NCBI GenBank assembly: GCA_010909165.1
Contig: VJWM01000117.1
Span: forward strand, 434,001-498,000
DNA: 64,000 nt
Origin: Anthoceros angustus
Taxonomy: Eukaryota > Streptophyta > Anthocerotopsida > Anthocerotales > Anthocerotaceae
Direction: 5' to 3'
A program made the translations under genes and the position numbers. This document shows positions 10,046 to 21,609 of the stretch, one piece after another (within the stretch, counting starts at the first letter, position 1; the number at the start of each line of letters is the position of its first letter). The notes beneath the pieces were generated by a model, which had not been told where the DNA came from, made no database searches, and was given only the letters and a program-made list of their open reading frames with translations.

Positions 10046-12937
10046 AGCCTTTATATAACTTTGCCACATGTTGCGGCTTTCTCTCCTTGGTCTGATGTTT
10101 TGGGCAAAGCCAATTCCCATGGTGTGATGGGTGGTGTGTACAGGACCTGAGTACATATTCACCATGGCATATTGATCCTTGATTACTATCAATTCCAACT
10201 TCATATCTTTGAAGGAGGGTACCTCGCTATCATAAAAACGCTTATTATTACCATAGCAGCTGCATGAATCGAAGTGAGCATTGATTTCCAAAAGAATATA
10301 TATTTTTATTAGCTACATCTTCTCTTACCTTGCTATACATAGGGTCAAAGGAAAATCGGGCTTATCAATGCATGATTTGAATGAGCACCAGGCAGGGTAG
10401 TGAAAAACAAGTTTTGTAAAAGTGCAACAAATGTACTTAAAGTAGGTGTTCCATGTATAGCGGTGAGCTATACTCCATACTGAAAACAAACCCCTAATAT
10501 GACAAATCGTATCGCATCATCTGCATACTAAAAATAAACCCTAATATGACAAAGATGTTCTATCTACGACATATTTCCGTTAGGAGCTAGCGCAACATAT
10601 TCCCATTAGGAGTTAGCCTAGAGTTTGAGCATAACCAAAATGGAGGCGCACAACAGGCGCAGTTGACATTATTCCACCTCTGGTTTAATTACCACGGAGG
10701 CAATAACGCTACGCCAATGTATCAGCGCAGTGTTGTTCAATGCGTCGGTATACCAATGCACTATACCGGCACATTGAACAAGAGACAGCTTTTGTACGTA
10801 CCCGTGCAAGTGCGGCGATATACTAGCACACTTGTCCTCACTTATGTTGGTATACCAGCTCAATACGTTATTACTGTGGCGGAAAACCAGCGCAGACACA
10901 AGTGGGTGCATACCCGTGCACCTAGCTTGAATGCCTCGGTATGTGCACGCACAAATGCATATATGAGTGCATAGTGAAGACCTCATCTTATGTGCCAGTA
11001 TTTTGGTCAGCAACTCTACATAATTCAATATTTCTGGAAAGAGAGGACATGTCTTTTTTGTTTCCTAGACAACAATAACCATTGGAGATCAAAATGGTAG
11101 CCACATGCGGGCGTACTCATCCCTGCCCCAATATCGGGGTTTTTGTTTCAAGGAGTGACATCCGCACTTGGGTTCATTGGAGCTGCACAGTCAAGCATCC
11201 TTGGAACGGATCAATACTCGGATAGGTTCCACTCATTCCCCAATTCCATGACCCTATGGGGCCACCTATTATAAATCATGCCCTCGTCTCCGCAGTGTGC
11301 GGGGCCACCAGTTGTTCGTGCCCTCCGGGGTCACTCTAGATTAAACTCCTGGTGCGGGACTTTACACTTTCACAAAAATATTGGGGTTTTTTTAGAAATA
11401 AAACCTATGGTACTCTGTGTTGGGTTTTGTTTAGAAATGAATACTATGATACTCGTATTTTTCCTGTTTTAGGTCGTATTCTATGATGTAATTAGGTGAT
11501 TAAAGATGTAAATTCTCCGCAATTTATGACGATTTGATATAAGTAGTTTTTCCGTAGTATCGACCCCTATTTTTATAGGAACCTGCAGCTTGTAACAAAC
11601 TCTATTTTACTATTACTACTTGTGTCTTCGAACCCGAACAGTGCTTTCTAGCTTTTAGTGTTGGGAAAAAGTGCTATTTTTGAACAATAGCCCGAAACAG
11701 CGACCTGATTTTCCTAGAAGCTATTTATAATCCAAATGTAAACATAAAACTTCTGATGTCATTAATTTAGACTTTCGGATTATAAATATCTAAAATTGGG
11801 GAAAAAATTCTATATGTGAGATTAAAAAAAATTGGGGAAATTCTATTCTAAAACACACTCCTATAAATTCAGTGTTTGACCGTATCAATGTCGTTAGCTT
11901 GCAACTATGTGTACTCATTGTCTTGCAACTTAACACTCTAATGAGTTAGCTTCTTACAACTAGGTGTATTGTAACTCAATTTCTGGTGGTTCGACCCTAT
12001 CATCTTACAGATTTCCACTTGTAAGTCATATGTCTTGTTTTTCCTTTTGAAAGACATGCCTCGTAATTACTTTTATAATTGAGATAGGCGTTGGTATGAT
12101 ATTGCTCTGCTTGCTTTTTTAGTTAGTTTTTATTGAGTGTTGTTGTTACATGTACAGACCAAATATTGAATCATTTTATCATGAAGATAACGACTTCCTT
12201 TTTTATATTGATAATTATCTTACTTTTTTTCTATTAATCTTATTTCATACCTGTAGCTCAAAATGTCTCTAAGACTTTATATCTTCGAGGTTCAAACAAA
12301 GCTCCTTCTTTCGGCCTCATGTGTTCCAACTCCAAGTAATGATGTTGACAACCATCATGTGACTCTTGCAAATGTCACTCCTCCATCTCCATAGCCAGCT
12401 ATAAATTCCCACATAAATCACTTCCCCTATGAGGAATTCCATCTCCCTTGTTGACTCCATCTATAGATACAAACTCCTACGTTTTAAATAATGGCTTCGA
12501 TTACTCTTATGAAGAAGCTCCAGCTACATCTCTGTCTCTATCTTCAAATACAAACTCTCACTTTTTAGATGGTGGCATCGACTACCCTTATGAAAGATCT
12601 CCATCTCCAACTACAAACTTCCACATTCAAGATGATGATACTGACTACCCTTATGTAACATGACTTCTATTTTCATCTTTAGCTACAAACTTGCTCATTC
12701 AAGCAAATGATACCTACATTCAACATGATTTTTAAGGTGGCTTTTATGATGATTCTTTTCAAAAAGACTCTATCGATCAAGACGATTATATTGAAACTGT
12801 TTACTTCTATTGAAAAGTGTGAATGTAGTAGTAGGAGCTGTGGTTAATCTTATATTCATAGGTTACAAATGACAGAGGAGTACTAGGTAGTTTCAAGATG
12901 GACAATTGCGGGGCTAGTCCCCCTTGGTCTGGGCCCT

Positions 12938-12985
12938 CCAGAGAGTTGTTCCCTTTTATCTTGGGTACATGGGATTTCCCATCTC
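12938..12985. repeat. Copy of a dispersed palindromic motif (GGGATTTCCC type)
   Basis: 'gagttgttccc' is followed by 'catgggatttcccatctc' and a TATAAAGTCT tail. Related copies occur at 22436-22490, 42550-42610 and, inverted, around 24365-24425. The shared order of a GTTGTTCC word, the GATGGGA/TCCCATC palindrome and an AAGTC tail suggests one repeat family. Confidence 0.6.
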
Positions 12986-13392
12986 TTTTTATATAAAGTC
13001 TTTAGACTCATCATAGGTTAGAAATGACAGTGGGAATTTTATTAAATTGCAATACTCTAACAGTCTTGTGCATTTTATAAAAACAATCTATAGCTACAAA
13101 TTTTTTTGAGCTTTATATTTCGACTAGTAATCCAGGAATAATTTTTTCACCTAAATTCTCCAAAATTAACTCGTTGAATTATTATCTTAGTTTGGTCAAT
13201 TGTTAAACCTCACCAGGCACACCTAGTCATTTCCCAACTCCTCTTCCCAATCAAGCCTAATATCATGTCCGGATACATACATGCTAAGAGCATTCCGCGT
13301 TGGATGTGCGTGAGTCTTCAATGCGTCTAGTTTGTGGAGGAGTGAAGTGTGAATTGCTCGTTAGAGTGCGTCTGTGTGTGGAGGAGTAAAGT

Positions 13393-14839
13393 ATGATTTT
13401 CTCGTTAGAACTGGCTGCATCATCTCCACAGCATTTTGCACAATACCCTGAGCCTGGTCATCTCTGCACCTTGCAAGCACATCTCATCAGCCATCAAGGC
13501 ATCCCGCTCACCCGGGCAACATCAAGGCATCCGCTCACCCGGGAATGGTGGCCTCCCTCACAGAAAGCCTGCAACCATGTGAAGGGCGCGTCCTGGCAAC
13601 TCCATCTCTTTACCTGGCAGACATGTGATGCCAAGGTCTGGAGATCCCGTCGCGCGGAAATCCCAAGGAGTTCAGGTCATCCCCACCTAACAGGACAACC
13701 GCACAGGGGATTTAGCTAAATATTGCCTCCTGGCTCCCAAGAGTACGAAGAAAAGCTCAGATTGTTCGACATCAGCGGAAAACCACTATTGACAGGGGCC
13801 ATTCCCGACCTCAGGTCATGGACAACGTTTCAGGTAGGCGAAGTGCGCTTTTCAACCTGTGAATCTAATTACACGCTAGACTCATACCGATGTCTGTGCC
13901 GTATCGTAGAAAGACTATGAAGATCTTGCATTTTCTATCATGAACATTGTTCAATAGATCGTGAAGAAAACCCAGGTATGCTTTGGAGTGTTACACTGTC
14001 TGTAGGTGTTTCGGACAATGTAATGTCACGTGTCTGCATGAGTTGGAACTTGGTCTAGCAATTGATGTTTGACTCATGGTTGGGTTTTTCACCTAACTGC
14101 TTTGTGTTTTTGGGCTGTGCACTTGTCCAAGAGTGGCATGGATGTTGATCAACGGATCACTCAAGATGTGGAAAGGCTCTGTGGTAATCTTTCTAGACTT
14201 GTAACAGGAATCTAGGAATCAGGACTTGTAAGAACTAGCCATCCTTGCTACTGGTGGTGACATACTATTCTGCTGATTGATTGCTTGTGAGACAGTCTGC
14301 AAGGACTTGTTCATGTTGTACAATACTGCAGACTAGGTAGTGAGATGCTGAAAATTTTTACTGGATGAAATTTTCTGCCTTCAAGTCCAAGTCTTGTGTT
14401 GTCTAGCTTAACTTTTGCGTTAGTTTCTCTCTGATGATTTGAGGTAACGTGGCAACAACCATGTATCCGCAAAGTCCTAGTATATAGAGTCTTTGCAGAG
14501 GAAACTGCTGTAACTACTCTGAAGGGAGTCCTTGTCCAACAGGAATTCCTTCTCAGATAACTAGGTCAGGGAAGTGAATAACGTAGGTAGATACACGAAC
14601 ACCCTTATGATCCTAGTTTTCTGTATGACAATGAACATGAACTCTAAATGGATGTCCTCCTGGAAGAAGAAGCGCAGGCCCTTATTGTTATCAGAACACA
14701 AAAACGTATTTTCAAGCGGCCCCTAATTATTCTCAGAATGCAATGACATATTTACAAACGGGCCCTAATTGTTATCAGAACACAATGACATGCAGGCCAC
14801 AGCCTCTGCAGATGGCTACACAGGAGTTGATAGTCACGA
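13393..14839. other. Unassigned region left of ATG101
   Basis: Open frames at 13393-13719 and 13723-13920 (+) are adjacent, but I recognise no family. 13460-13560 has a short duplication (aacatcaaggcatcc/gctcacccggg). The rest carries near-identical short words around 14690-14790 ('cccctaattgttatcagaacacaa' type, three times) and looks non-coding. Confidence 0.35.
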
Positions 14840-16063
14840 TCAGCTGAGCATAGTAGGTGGACCTGTTTGCAGCATTCTCTTGAACATGTCCATTCCAAAC
14901 GAGGAGTCCGAGGAACTGCAACGATGAACTAGTGTTAAGCAACATGTGACTGAAACAATGTTAAGCTGAACGCGAAAAGAAAGAGAGGCATGACCTGGGA
15001 ATCGTTATTTCGTAGGGGAAGGGAACCACTTCAGTGTTTAAGATGGGAGGTATGTGATCCTTCTTCTGATCAACTTTCTGTAAAATCTCCATCGTAACAT
15101 CTCGTAGAGCGTTTTCCAGAACCGCTTGCCGCTTGGATCTCTCTTCAACGACAGATTCTGAGTGGTATCATTAACATGACAAACCGTTACTTACTCTGGA
15201 AGCATGAAATTCATCGCATAGCTGAGAAAGGGAGACTCGCCACCATCACCAAGGGAATAGATACCTGAGTATGGTTTTTTGTGCGATTGCGAGGACAGCA
15301 CAACATTAAGCTGCACACACCACTGCTCCCAGTCCAAACGCTCAACCTTGTTGCCAAACCAAGCTATCTTGTTGTTCTTGGTCTCATAGAAGGAGAGACA
15401 AACCTGCAGAAAGCTCCAACTCTTGAAGGCCTACTACTGCAGGCAACTGAGTGCCCAAAACTGTTCTGAGAGCTTTCCTGATCACAATTCTCCATGTCGA
15501 GATAGTGTTACCTGGCTTTTCTTGTTTGGGTGTTTCTCAGCCCATGTAAGAAACTGGTCAATCTTCTCCTCAATCCTTTTTTCAACATCAGGATCCCCGC
15601 ACTGCACCTGAACCATGGAAGCAGATCAAAGTATCAATATCATGCAGACCTACTCCTGAAGCTAAAAAAAACAACTGGATGGAAAGCTGCAGACCAACAA
15701 CTGACATAGGTTATCTCAAAAAGCTCGGAGTCGATGTCTCGAGGACGAACTTGTCCAAAGGCGCGGTTGAACATTATGGTATGCAAGATGCCTGACATGC
15801 CACATTACCCCGATGAAAAGGTGAACCCTTTACAGCTCTATTGATACACAACGTGCAAAAAACAAAGCAGAATCATTCACCAAAGAATCCGACAACGCAC
15901 ATCTTAGCGCTTCCCGAATTTGATACTGCTCCACCTCCTGCACGACAGCAAGCATCTCATTTTGACTATTCCAGCCACAAACCATTGATCCCGAACGGAA
16001 AACCAAATTCTATCACAACTTGCGACCTACCAGCTCTTTCAGATAAAACACCTCGCAATTCAT
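14840..16063 (-). CDS. ATG101: Autophagy-related protein 101 (ATG101), seven exons
   Basis: Exons in coding order: 16063-16031, 15937-15901, 15791-15706, 15607-15512, 15403-15195, 15157-14995, 14915-14840. Introns are GT-AG. The product begins MNCEVFYLKEL, continues EVEQYQIREALRCILHTIMF, FGQVRPRDIDSELFEITYV, EKIDQFLTWAEKHPNKKSQ and VCLSFYETKNNKIAWFGNK, and ends FGMDMFKRMLQTGPPTMLS, which matches plant ATG101 along its whole length (about 230 aa). ATG101 binds ATG13 through a HORMA fold in the ATG1 kinase complex that starts autophagosome formation; this is family knowledge. One oddity: joining exon 5 (ending 'ccaga') to exon 6 (starting 'aatctg') leaves one base too many, so there is either an extra A or an unusual splice choice. 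The rest is in frame. Confidence 0.9.
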
Positions 16064-16507
16064 GGTGCAAGGGATCAATAACTGGCCGCAAATTCCTGTC
16101 GCATGCAAGGAGAGGACCTTGAAGATACCTGCAAACACGCAGTCGCCCCGACCGTAAAAAAGTTTTCACGAATTCAGATGACGAGATCACAAGCTCCTCT
16201 GATGCTTTGCAGGTCGCCATACCTCCTCTACGAACTAAAGCTCAACTGCCTTCCTTGGGAAATTCAAACAGGAAAGCGATCCTGGCGCGCAGATCGCCTT
16301 GGCTGGCTGCCGACAACTGGCGACACGATGAAATAGATGCGTGGAGCTTTAAATTTGCTAGGGCTCGTCTGCTGGCGCGCAGACCAGCGACGTCAGGTAA
16401 GGGCGTGGACACATATTAGTCCAAAGGCTACACTCGTTTTCATGACTTAACGAGACCTTTCAGTATTTTATGCACTCATGTTTACCTATGTTTTGTCTTC
16501 CTTGCAG
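16064..16507. other. Spacer between ATG101 and the TIO fragment
   Basis: Holds the ATG101 promoter and 5' UTR side (reading leftward). Overlapping open frames at 16103-16419 show no family resemblance. There is no kinase-domain exon here, although the TIO piece that follows would need one upstream. Confidence 0.5.
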
Positions 16508-18236
16508 AGATGTCAATGTTAGACAAGATTGAGAACACGTCCCGCTCAGTTAAAGGTGCACTTGTTGTTGCTCAAGACCGTGGTGCTTTTGGACATACAC
16601 TACAACCCTTCCGCTCTTTACCAGTGAAAGGCATAGCAGCTCTGGCAAGGCATGCCTCTGGTGACTTGTACTCGTCTCAGTTCTCATTGTGTTCTGCAGT
16701 AGTTGTTGCAGTTGCAGTATTTCAGCATATCATAACCTCCCATGGCTTGTGGTAACTCATTCCTGAGGTCACTGGTTAATGCTAGGATATGTACTTCTGG
16801 GCTGAGCTTTGAGGTCATATTTACCTTGTAATATTTGCAGTTAAGCTTACCGCTTCTTACCCAAAGTTCAACACATTCTCCTCTGCAGTGAACAGGCAAT
16901 TGCAACTGTGCACCAGGCACTGCGGGTCCTGTCAAATCTACTGGCAAGTAGTGCAATGCAGCAGAGGATTGCAATTGAAGATTCTGTCCTAGCTATTCTT
17001 GCCCTCATACACGTTATACTGGGAACTAATAGTTCCCAGCATGTTAGCCTTCTCACAAAGGTGGGTTATCAGCTGCTGCAGTTCTTTGGTCAACCAGAGT
17101 ATGTGACCTGTCTTAAGAATGGCTGTTTCTGTGTTCGCGCCTCACAGATGCTTCTCCTCTTTTCCATGCTTTGGGCAGGGTTTTGGGGTCTTGCGTAAGC
17201 TGATGGATTTGTATGGCAGTAAACCGGACAGCACTTACATGAGCAGCAGTGTGACCCTTCTACGCCTACCGTCAGGTTGTTGTTTAGCCATTATCTTTTT
17301 TGTATGACATCCTTCCCTGGCTACACATGCACTAAACTAAAGTTTAATTTGTGACAGGCAGCTTCATATGCAGATGATCCATCCGGTCGTGTGCTTTACG
17401 AGTCTACGGCATGTGTTGGGGCACTGCTCACAAGGGTTAGGCAGCATCAGCAGAGGGCCAGATCATGACCCAGATATTAGTCCATGCAAGGTCTCTGAAT
17501 ACAGCTGAATATCTCTGCTCCTGCCTTAAGACAACGGGTGCTAACCTTATTTCAAGTTCCAATATATCGGCAGCTGTTGCAGGTGAAGCCTGTAGAGGTT
17601 TATGGAGCCTACTGGATGGTCTTAATGTTGCAACTGGAAAAGTTGATCTAAGAAATGGGTTTCCCCTTGCTGTTGTCAGAGGCTATGCTGAGCCTTGGGT
17701 AGATGTCAATGAGAAGTCTGATGAAGGTAGTTCAACGGTCATGGAGATGGTGACAGACAATCTTGCAAAATCAAGAGGTGTACAAGTTGCAATTTGCTAT
17801 GCCCTTCTGCACGGCTCTGACCCAGCACTGTCATCTACTTTGCAGGTTTTCCTTAAACCTATGAGTCCTCTTACCCATGAGTTCCTTAAACCTATTACTC
17901 TCTGACAACTCTTTCACGAACAACTTGTTCAGATGTTGTAACATATCCTTGGTTGGTCCAAAAATTTGGACATCTGCCAGATGCTGATGTTGTGCGTTAT
18001 GGCTGCAGATCGTGGTCCGTTGCTGTGTCTTGTCTCCTACAGTATGCTCTGTCCTTGCGGGTATCTCATCTCAAGAGCCCATCTCTCTTCTGCCCCTAAA
18101 CGGTGGTGGTGATGGGACGGCTGTGGGTGCCATGTTTAGAATTCTGTCAGTGCAGAGTTCGGTAGCTGGCACCATGGACCCGCCTATGACTGAAAACAAG
18201 GATCCAGATCCTGCATCAGCTGTACATAGTGAATAA
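16508..18236 (+). pseudogene. Truncated TIO/FUSED kinase: middle helical region only
   Basis: Exon-like blocks at 16508-16667, 16889-17060, 17179-17275, 17358-17845 and 18009-18236 encode segments matching the region after the kinase domain of plant TWO-IN-ONE (FUSED) kinase. Diagnostic pieces are 'LDKIENTSRSVKGA', 'ALRVLSNLLASSAM', 'SGRVLYESTACVGALLTRV', 'QILVHARSLNTAEYLCSCL', 'GEACRGLWSLLDG' and 'GGGDGTAVGAMFRILS'. No kinase domain lies upstream and no C-terminal armadillo part lies downstream. The frame breaks near 17467 (a stop in one frame, continuation in another) and the 17275/17358 junction is out of phase. TIO works in phragmoplast-dependent cytokinesis; this copy can hardly do so. 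Immediately downstream is an unrelated LRR fragment. Confidence 0.8.
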
Positions 18237-18337
18237 GTCCTTCTTTTGGTGTTTTGCACAGCTCCTTTCTTCGTTGTTGTGCACACTGTGCACTGTACAG
18301 CCGTGGTCTTAAGGCTTGGTATTGTATCTTCCTCCAG

Positions 18338-18802
18338 CTCATCGACTTCCAAGACAACCAGTTGTCGGGAAGCATTCCCCAACTTGAGCAGCTCACGGAT
18401 GTTCGCGTTTTGAGCCTCGGTAGGAACAAGCTGACTGGGAACGTTCCCGAGTGGCTGGGAAACTTGTCCCAGCTACAGGCACTGCTGCTCTCGGAGAACT
18501 ATTTCAGCGAAACAATTCCATCACAAATGTTCCGTGGCCTTAATAAGGTCTGGTTTCAGGTTTGGAAGGGATCGGACCTGTTGCAGACCATCTACGAAGA
18601 AGTTCCCATTTATGCTGCTCAAAGTCAGGCGTTCAAGTATATACTCCAGGCAAACACAGTATTGGATGTGTTATCTAACCAGATCGTGGGCAACATCCCA
18701 CCAGGTGTTGGTGCTCTTGTTGGTTTGAGAATCCTTAACCTTTCTCACAGTCGGCTTGAAGGGTGCCTTTTAAGGACTTTTGGCGAGATGCACAGTGTAT
18801 AG
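18338..18802 (+). pseudogene. Leucine-rich-repeat fragment of a receptor-like protein or kinase
   Basis: An open stretch encodes plant extracellular LRRs: 'LIDFQDNQLSGSIPQLEQL', 'LSLGRNKLTGNVPEWLGNL', 'LLSENYFSETIP', then a non-LRR island and 'LDVLSNQIVGNIPPGVGAL', 'ILNLSHSRLEG'. This resembles the last repeats and island domain of a receptor-like protein or kinase. No signal peptide, transmembrane segment or kinase is attached, and the frame stops after 'LRTFGEMHSV'. It lies about 100 bp past the TIO fragment on the same strand. Confidence 0.7.
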
Positions 18803-19068
18803 TCTAAAGAACCTGATACTGTCCTCTGTGATATTGTGGTGGGTACGTGGACTCAGATTGATTCTTCCTCAGCTGTATTGAACAGTTCGTCCGCTGTATG
18901 GAACAGCTCCTTTCTTCGCTGAACATTGTGCACAGCTCCTATTCTTTAATGTTGTGAACGGATCCCTTCTCCGATTATTTGCACATATCCCTCCTCCAGG
19001 GTTTTGCAGAGGTTGGTTTTCGGATGTTTTTAACAGATTCTTTCTGTCTGGCAAGCAAGTGTTTTATT
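18803..19068. other. Spacer between LRR fragment and PPR gene (convergent)
   Basis: Short sequence with repeated 'gaacagctcctttctt' and 'cacagctcct' words (18900-18960). It would hold the 3' UTR of the minus-strand PPR gene. No gene seen. Confidence 0.4.
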
Positions 19069-21609
19069 TCATCTGAAGGCCGATACTTCAATCTCGCTCT
19101 GTACGTAGGCAGCCTGGGATGCCCGTGGATATGTAAGCAACCTCGCTTCCCGAATGTAGCCAGCCTCCTCCAGTACTGATGTCAGACCTGCAAGCATTCC
19201 ACACAGCAAGGGATATTGATGATGCCTGCGGTCTTCCACCTTGAATGTGTGCACCGTCTTCTCATGCTCTATCCAGGACATGCCAGCCTTCCTTTTCCAT
19301 GCAAGGGCCTGCACCCTTAAGTCATCCACCTTCTTTGCACATTCACACATGCCGGCATCAGCCAAGATGTTTGACATGATCACATAGGCCGCAGCGTGTC
19401 CGGGTTCCAAATCCACAGCACCCAGAAATGCTCGCAGTCCTAGAGTCACATCACCGTGTTTTCTACAGGAAGCCAGTAAAGAGGACCAAACCGGCAAATC
19501 GGGCTGCATAGGCATTTGGGCAAGCACTTCCTCTGCTTGGCACAGCCGTCCTGCACGTCCCAGCAGATCAATCACACAAGCATAGTGCTCGAGGCCAGCG
19601 CAAATGCCATGAACCCTACTCATGCTTTCAAAGTACTCCAGCCCCTTGTCTACCATGCCAGCATGATTGCATGCTGAAAGAAGTGCGAGAAATGTAACCC
19701 CATTGGCTTTCACGCCAGCTCTACACATCTTCTCGAAGAGTTCCACACACACCTCCCAATTTCCTGCCCCAGCATACCCAGAAATCATTGCACTCCATGA
19801 TACCACATCTGGGTGAGGCACTGAATTGAACACATGCTGCGCTTCCACCATGCTTCCACATTTGCTGTATGCATGAATCAGACAGTTTGCCACACGGAGA
19901 TTGTACTGCAACCCACTTTCCACGATACTCTGGTGGATGTGCCCAGACATGCCTAAGGCTCCTGAGTTACTGCATGCTTCCAGGACAGAGACAAATGTAC
20001 CCTCATCCGGCTTCACACCCTCTGCTTGCATCTGGCCATACAGTTGCAAAGCCTTTCCCCCATCCTCCTCCTGAGCATAAGCTGAAATAATGGCATTCCA
20101 TGTCACCAAATTGAGATCTGACAAGCTCGCAAATGCAGCTTCCGCATCCCCGATGCTCCCACACTTTGCATACATACTGACCAGAGTGCTACCAACAAAC
20201 ACATCTGACCCGAACCCCTGCCCACTGGCTGCAACATGGATCTCCTTACCCATTTGCAAGCACCCTATCTTCACCTTCCGCCCATCCACAAGTGTGATCG
20301 CCTCCTGTTCTGCTAGGCTGCCACATGCTTGGAGAGCGCTGACAAATGTCCTTGCACCTGCTCTCACCCCTTCATTCTGCATTTGCCTATATATCCTTAG
20401 TGCGTCATCTGCTTGGTCCAGGTGAGCATAGGCTGCGATCATGGCCGACCATGACACCACATTGCGCTGAGACAATCTGTGAAACACGTTTTCTGCATCC
20501 TTGATGCTCCCACATTTTGCATACATGCTGACCAAGCTGTTGCCAATGAAAATATTTGATTCGAACCCGTGTGCAGCAGCCAGTGCATGTATTACCTTCC
20601 CAACATGCAGTAACTTCACGTTGGCCATGTCGCCATCCACAAGAACACTGTCCTCCTCAGCTGTGAGACTGCCACATGCTTGAATAGCATTGACAAACGT
20701 CCTCGCTTGTGGGGTGAACCCTTGTTCAATCATTCGCCAAAATATGTCGAGGGCCTCCTCTCCTCGGTCCTGTTGAGCATATGCGGCGAGCATGGAATTC
20801 CAGGCCACAACATCGGGGTGGGGCAATCCATCAAAGACCAGCTGTGCATCCATGATGCTTCCGCACTTTGCATACATACTAACCAAGCTGCTGGCCACGA
20901 ACACATCACATTCAGCCCCATGTCTGCACACATGTGCATGGATCCGCTTCCCCTCCTCCAGGTCCTGTAACTTGCTGCAGGCTTTCAGTAAAACGACGAA
21001 TGTATAACTGTTGGGCTGCACACCCTCCCCTTGCATTTGCTCATAGCACATGAGAGCACTCCGACATCGTCCAGCATCGATGTAGCCTGAAATGATGGCG
21101 GTCCAAGAGAAAACGGTGCGGTGTGACAACTTTTGAAACAATTGAAGCCCATCTGCAAGGCCCCCACAATGCACCAATGTTGTGACTAGCAAGTCGCTGA
21201 GGAAAATGTTGGATTCCCACCCATGCTTTGCCAAGTGAGCTTGTACCTGCTTGGCCTGAGCAAGGTCCTTGTTTCTGGTGCACACCTGCAAAAGGTTCCT
21301 GTACAAGAGCACACTTCCTGGCTGCTGGGCAGCAAGTGCCGTGTCCAGCCCTTCCTCCTGGCAGAGGGTGTTCAAGCCATAGACATATGCAGAATCACTC
21401 CTGCAAGTGGAACAGGTCACCCAGTGAGCAGAAGAAGAAAGTCAGCATTAGCACATTGTTCATCACTAGGAAACCTAGATTGATCGCTTCGGAATATCAA
21501 ATTACCCGTCTCTGTAACGGGCAGCACGAGTGCATGGGCATCTAGTGCTCCTTTCTGTACTCGACCAAGCTGATCTTGTGCAACAAGCCCTCAAGTGAAG
21601 ATGGTGCAT
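19069..21609 (-). CDS. PLS-class PPR protein, E-type, with a short spliced first exon
   Basis: Two exons: 21609-21506 and 21400-19069, separated by a 105-bp GT-AG intron; joined length is 811 aa. The large open frame alone lacks an ATG at its start, but the acceptor 'cacttgcag' at 21401-21410 joins in phase to an upstream ATG exon encoding MHHLHLRACCTRSAW, an Arg/Ser/Cys-rich leader typical of organelle targeting. Then follow many PLS PPR motifs ('MYAKCGSI.DA', 'W.AMI.AYA'), E motifs, a PG-like box (KAGMSWIEHE) and 'VHTFKVEDRRHHQYPL'. The protein stops before the DYW catalytic motifs. It probably binds an organelle transcript and depends on a partner for editing (inference). The frame is intact. 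Confidence 0.9.

Larger units (their letters stand above)
8991..13392. other. AT-rich intergenic region, no supported gene
   Basis: Mostly AT-rich sequence. An open stretch at 9893-10291 (minus) lacks an ATG at its 5' end and contains a 36-bp tandem duplication. Open stretches at 10663-10974 (+) and 10669-11028 (-) overlap each other and resemble nothing I know. The short frame at 12448-12663 is low complexity (repeated 'DYPYE'-like units). None has family support. Confidence 0.5.

Noticed and set aside
9893-10291. 132-codon minus frame with duplicated peptide block
   Set aside because: Begins with TTG, not ATG; the repeated peptide comes from a 36-bp tandem duplication; no family recognised.
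10663-11028. Overlapping ~100-codon frames on both strands
   Set aside because: Mutually antisense, no motif, AT-rich surroundings; cannot both be genes and neither has support.
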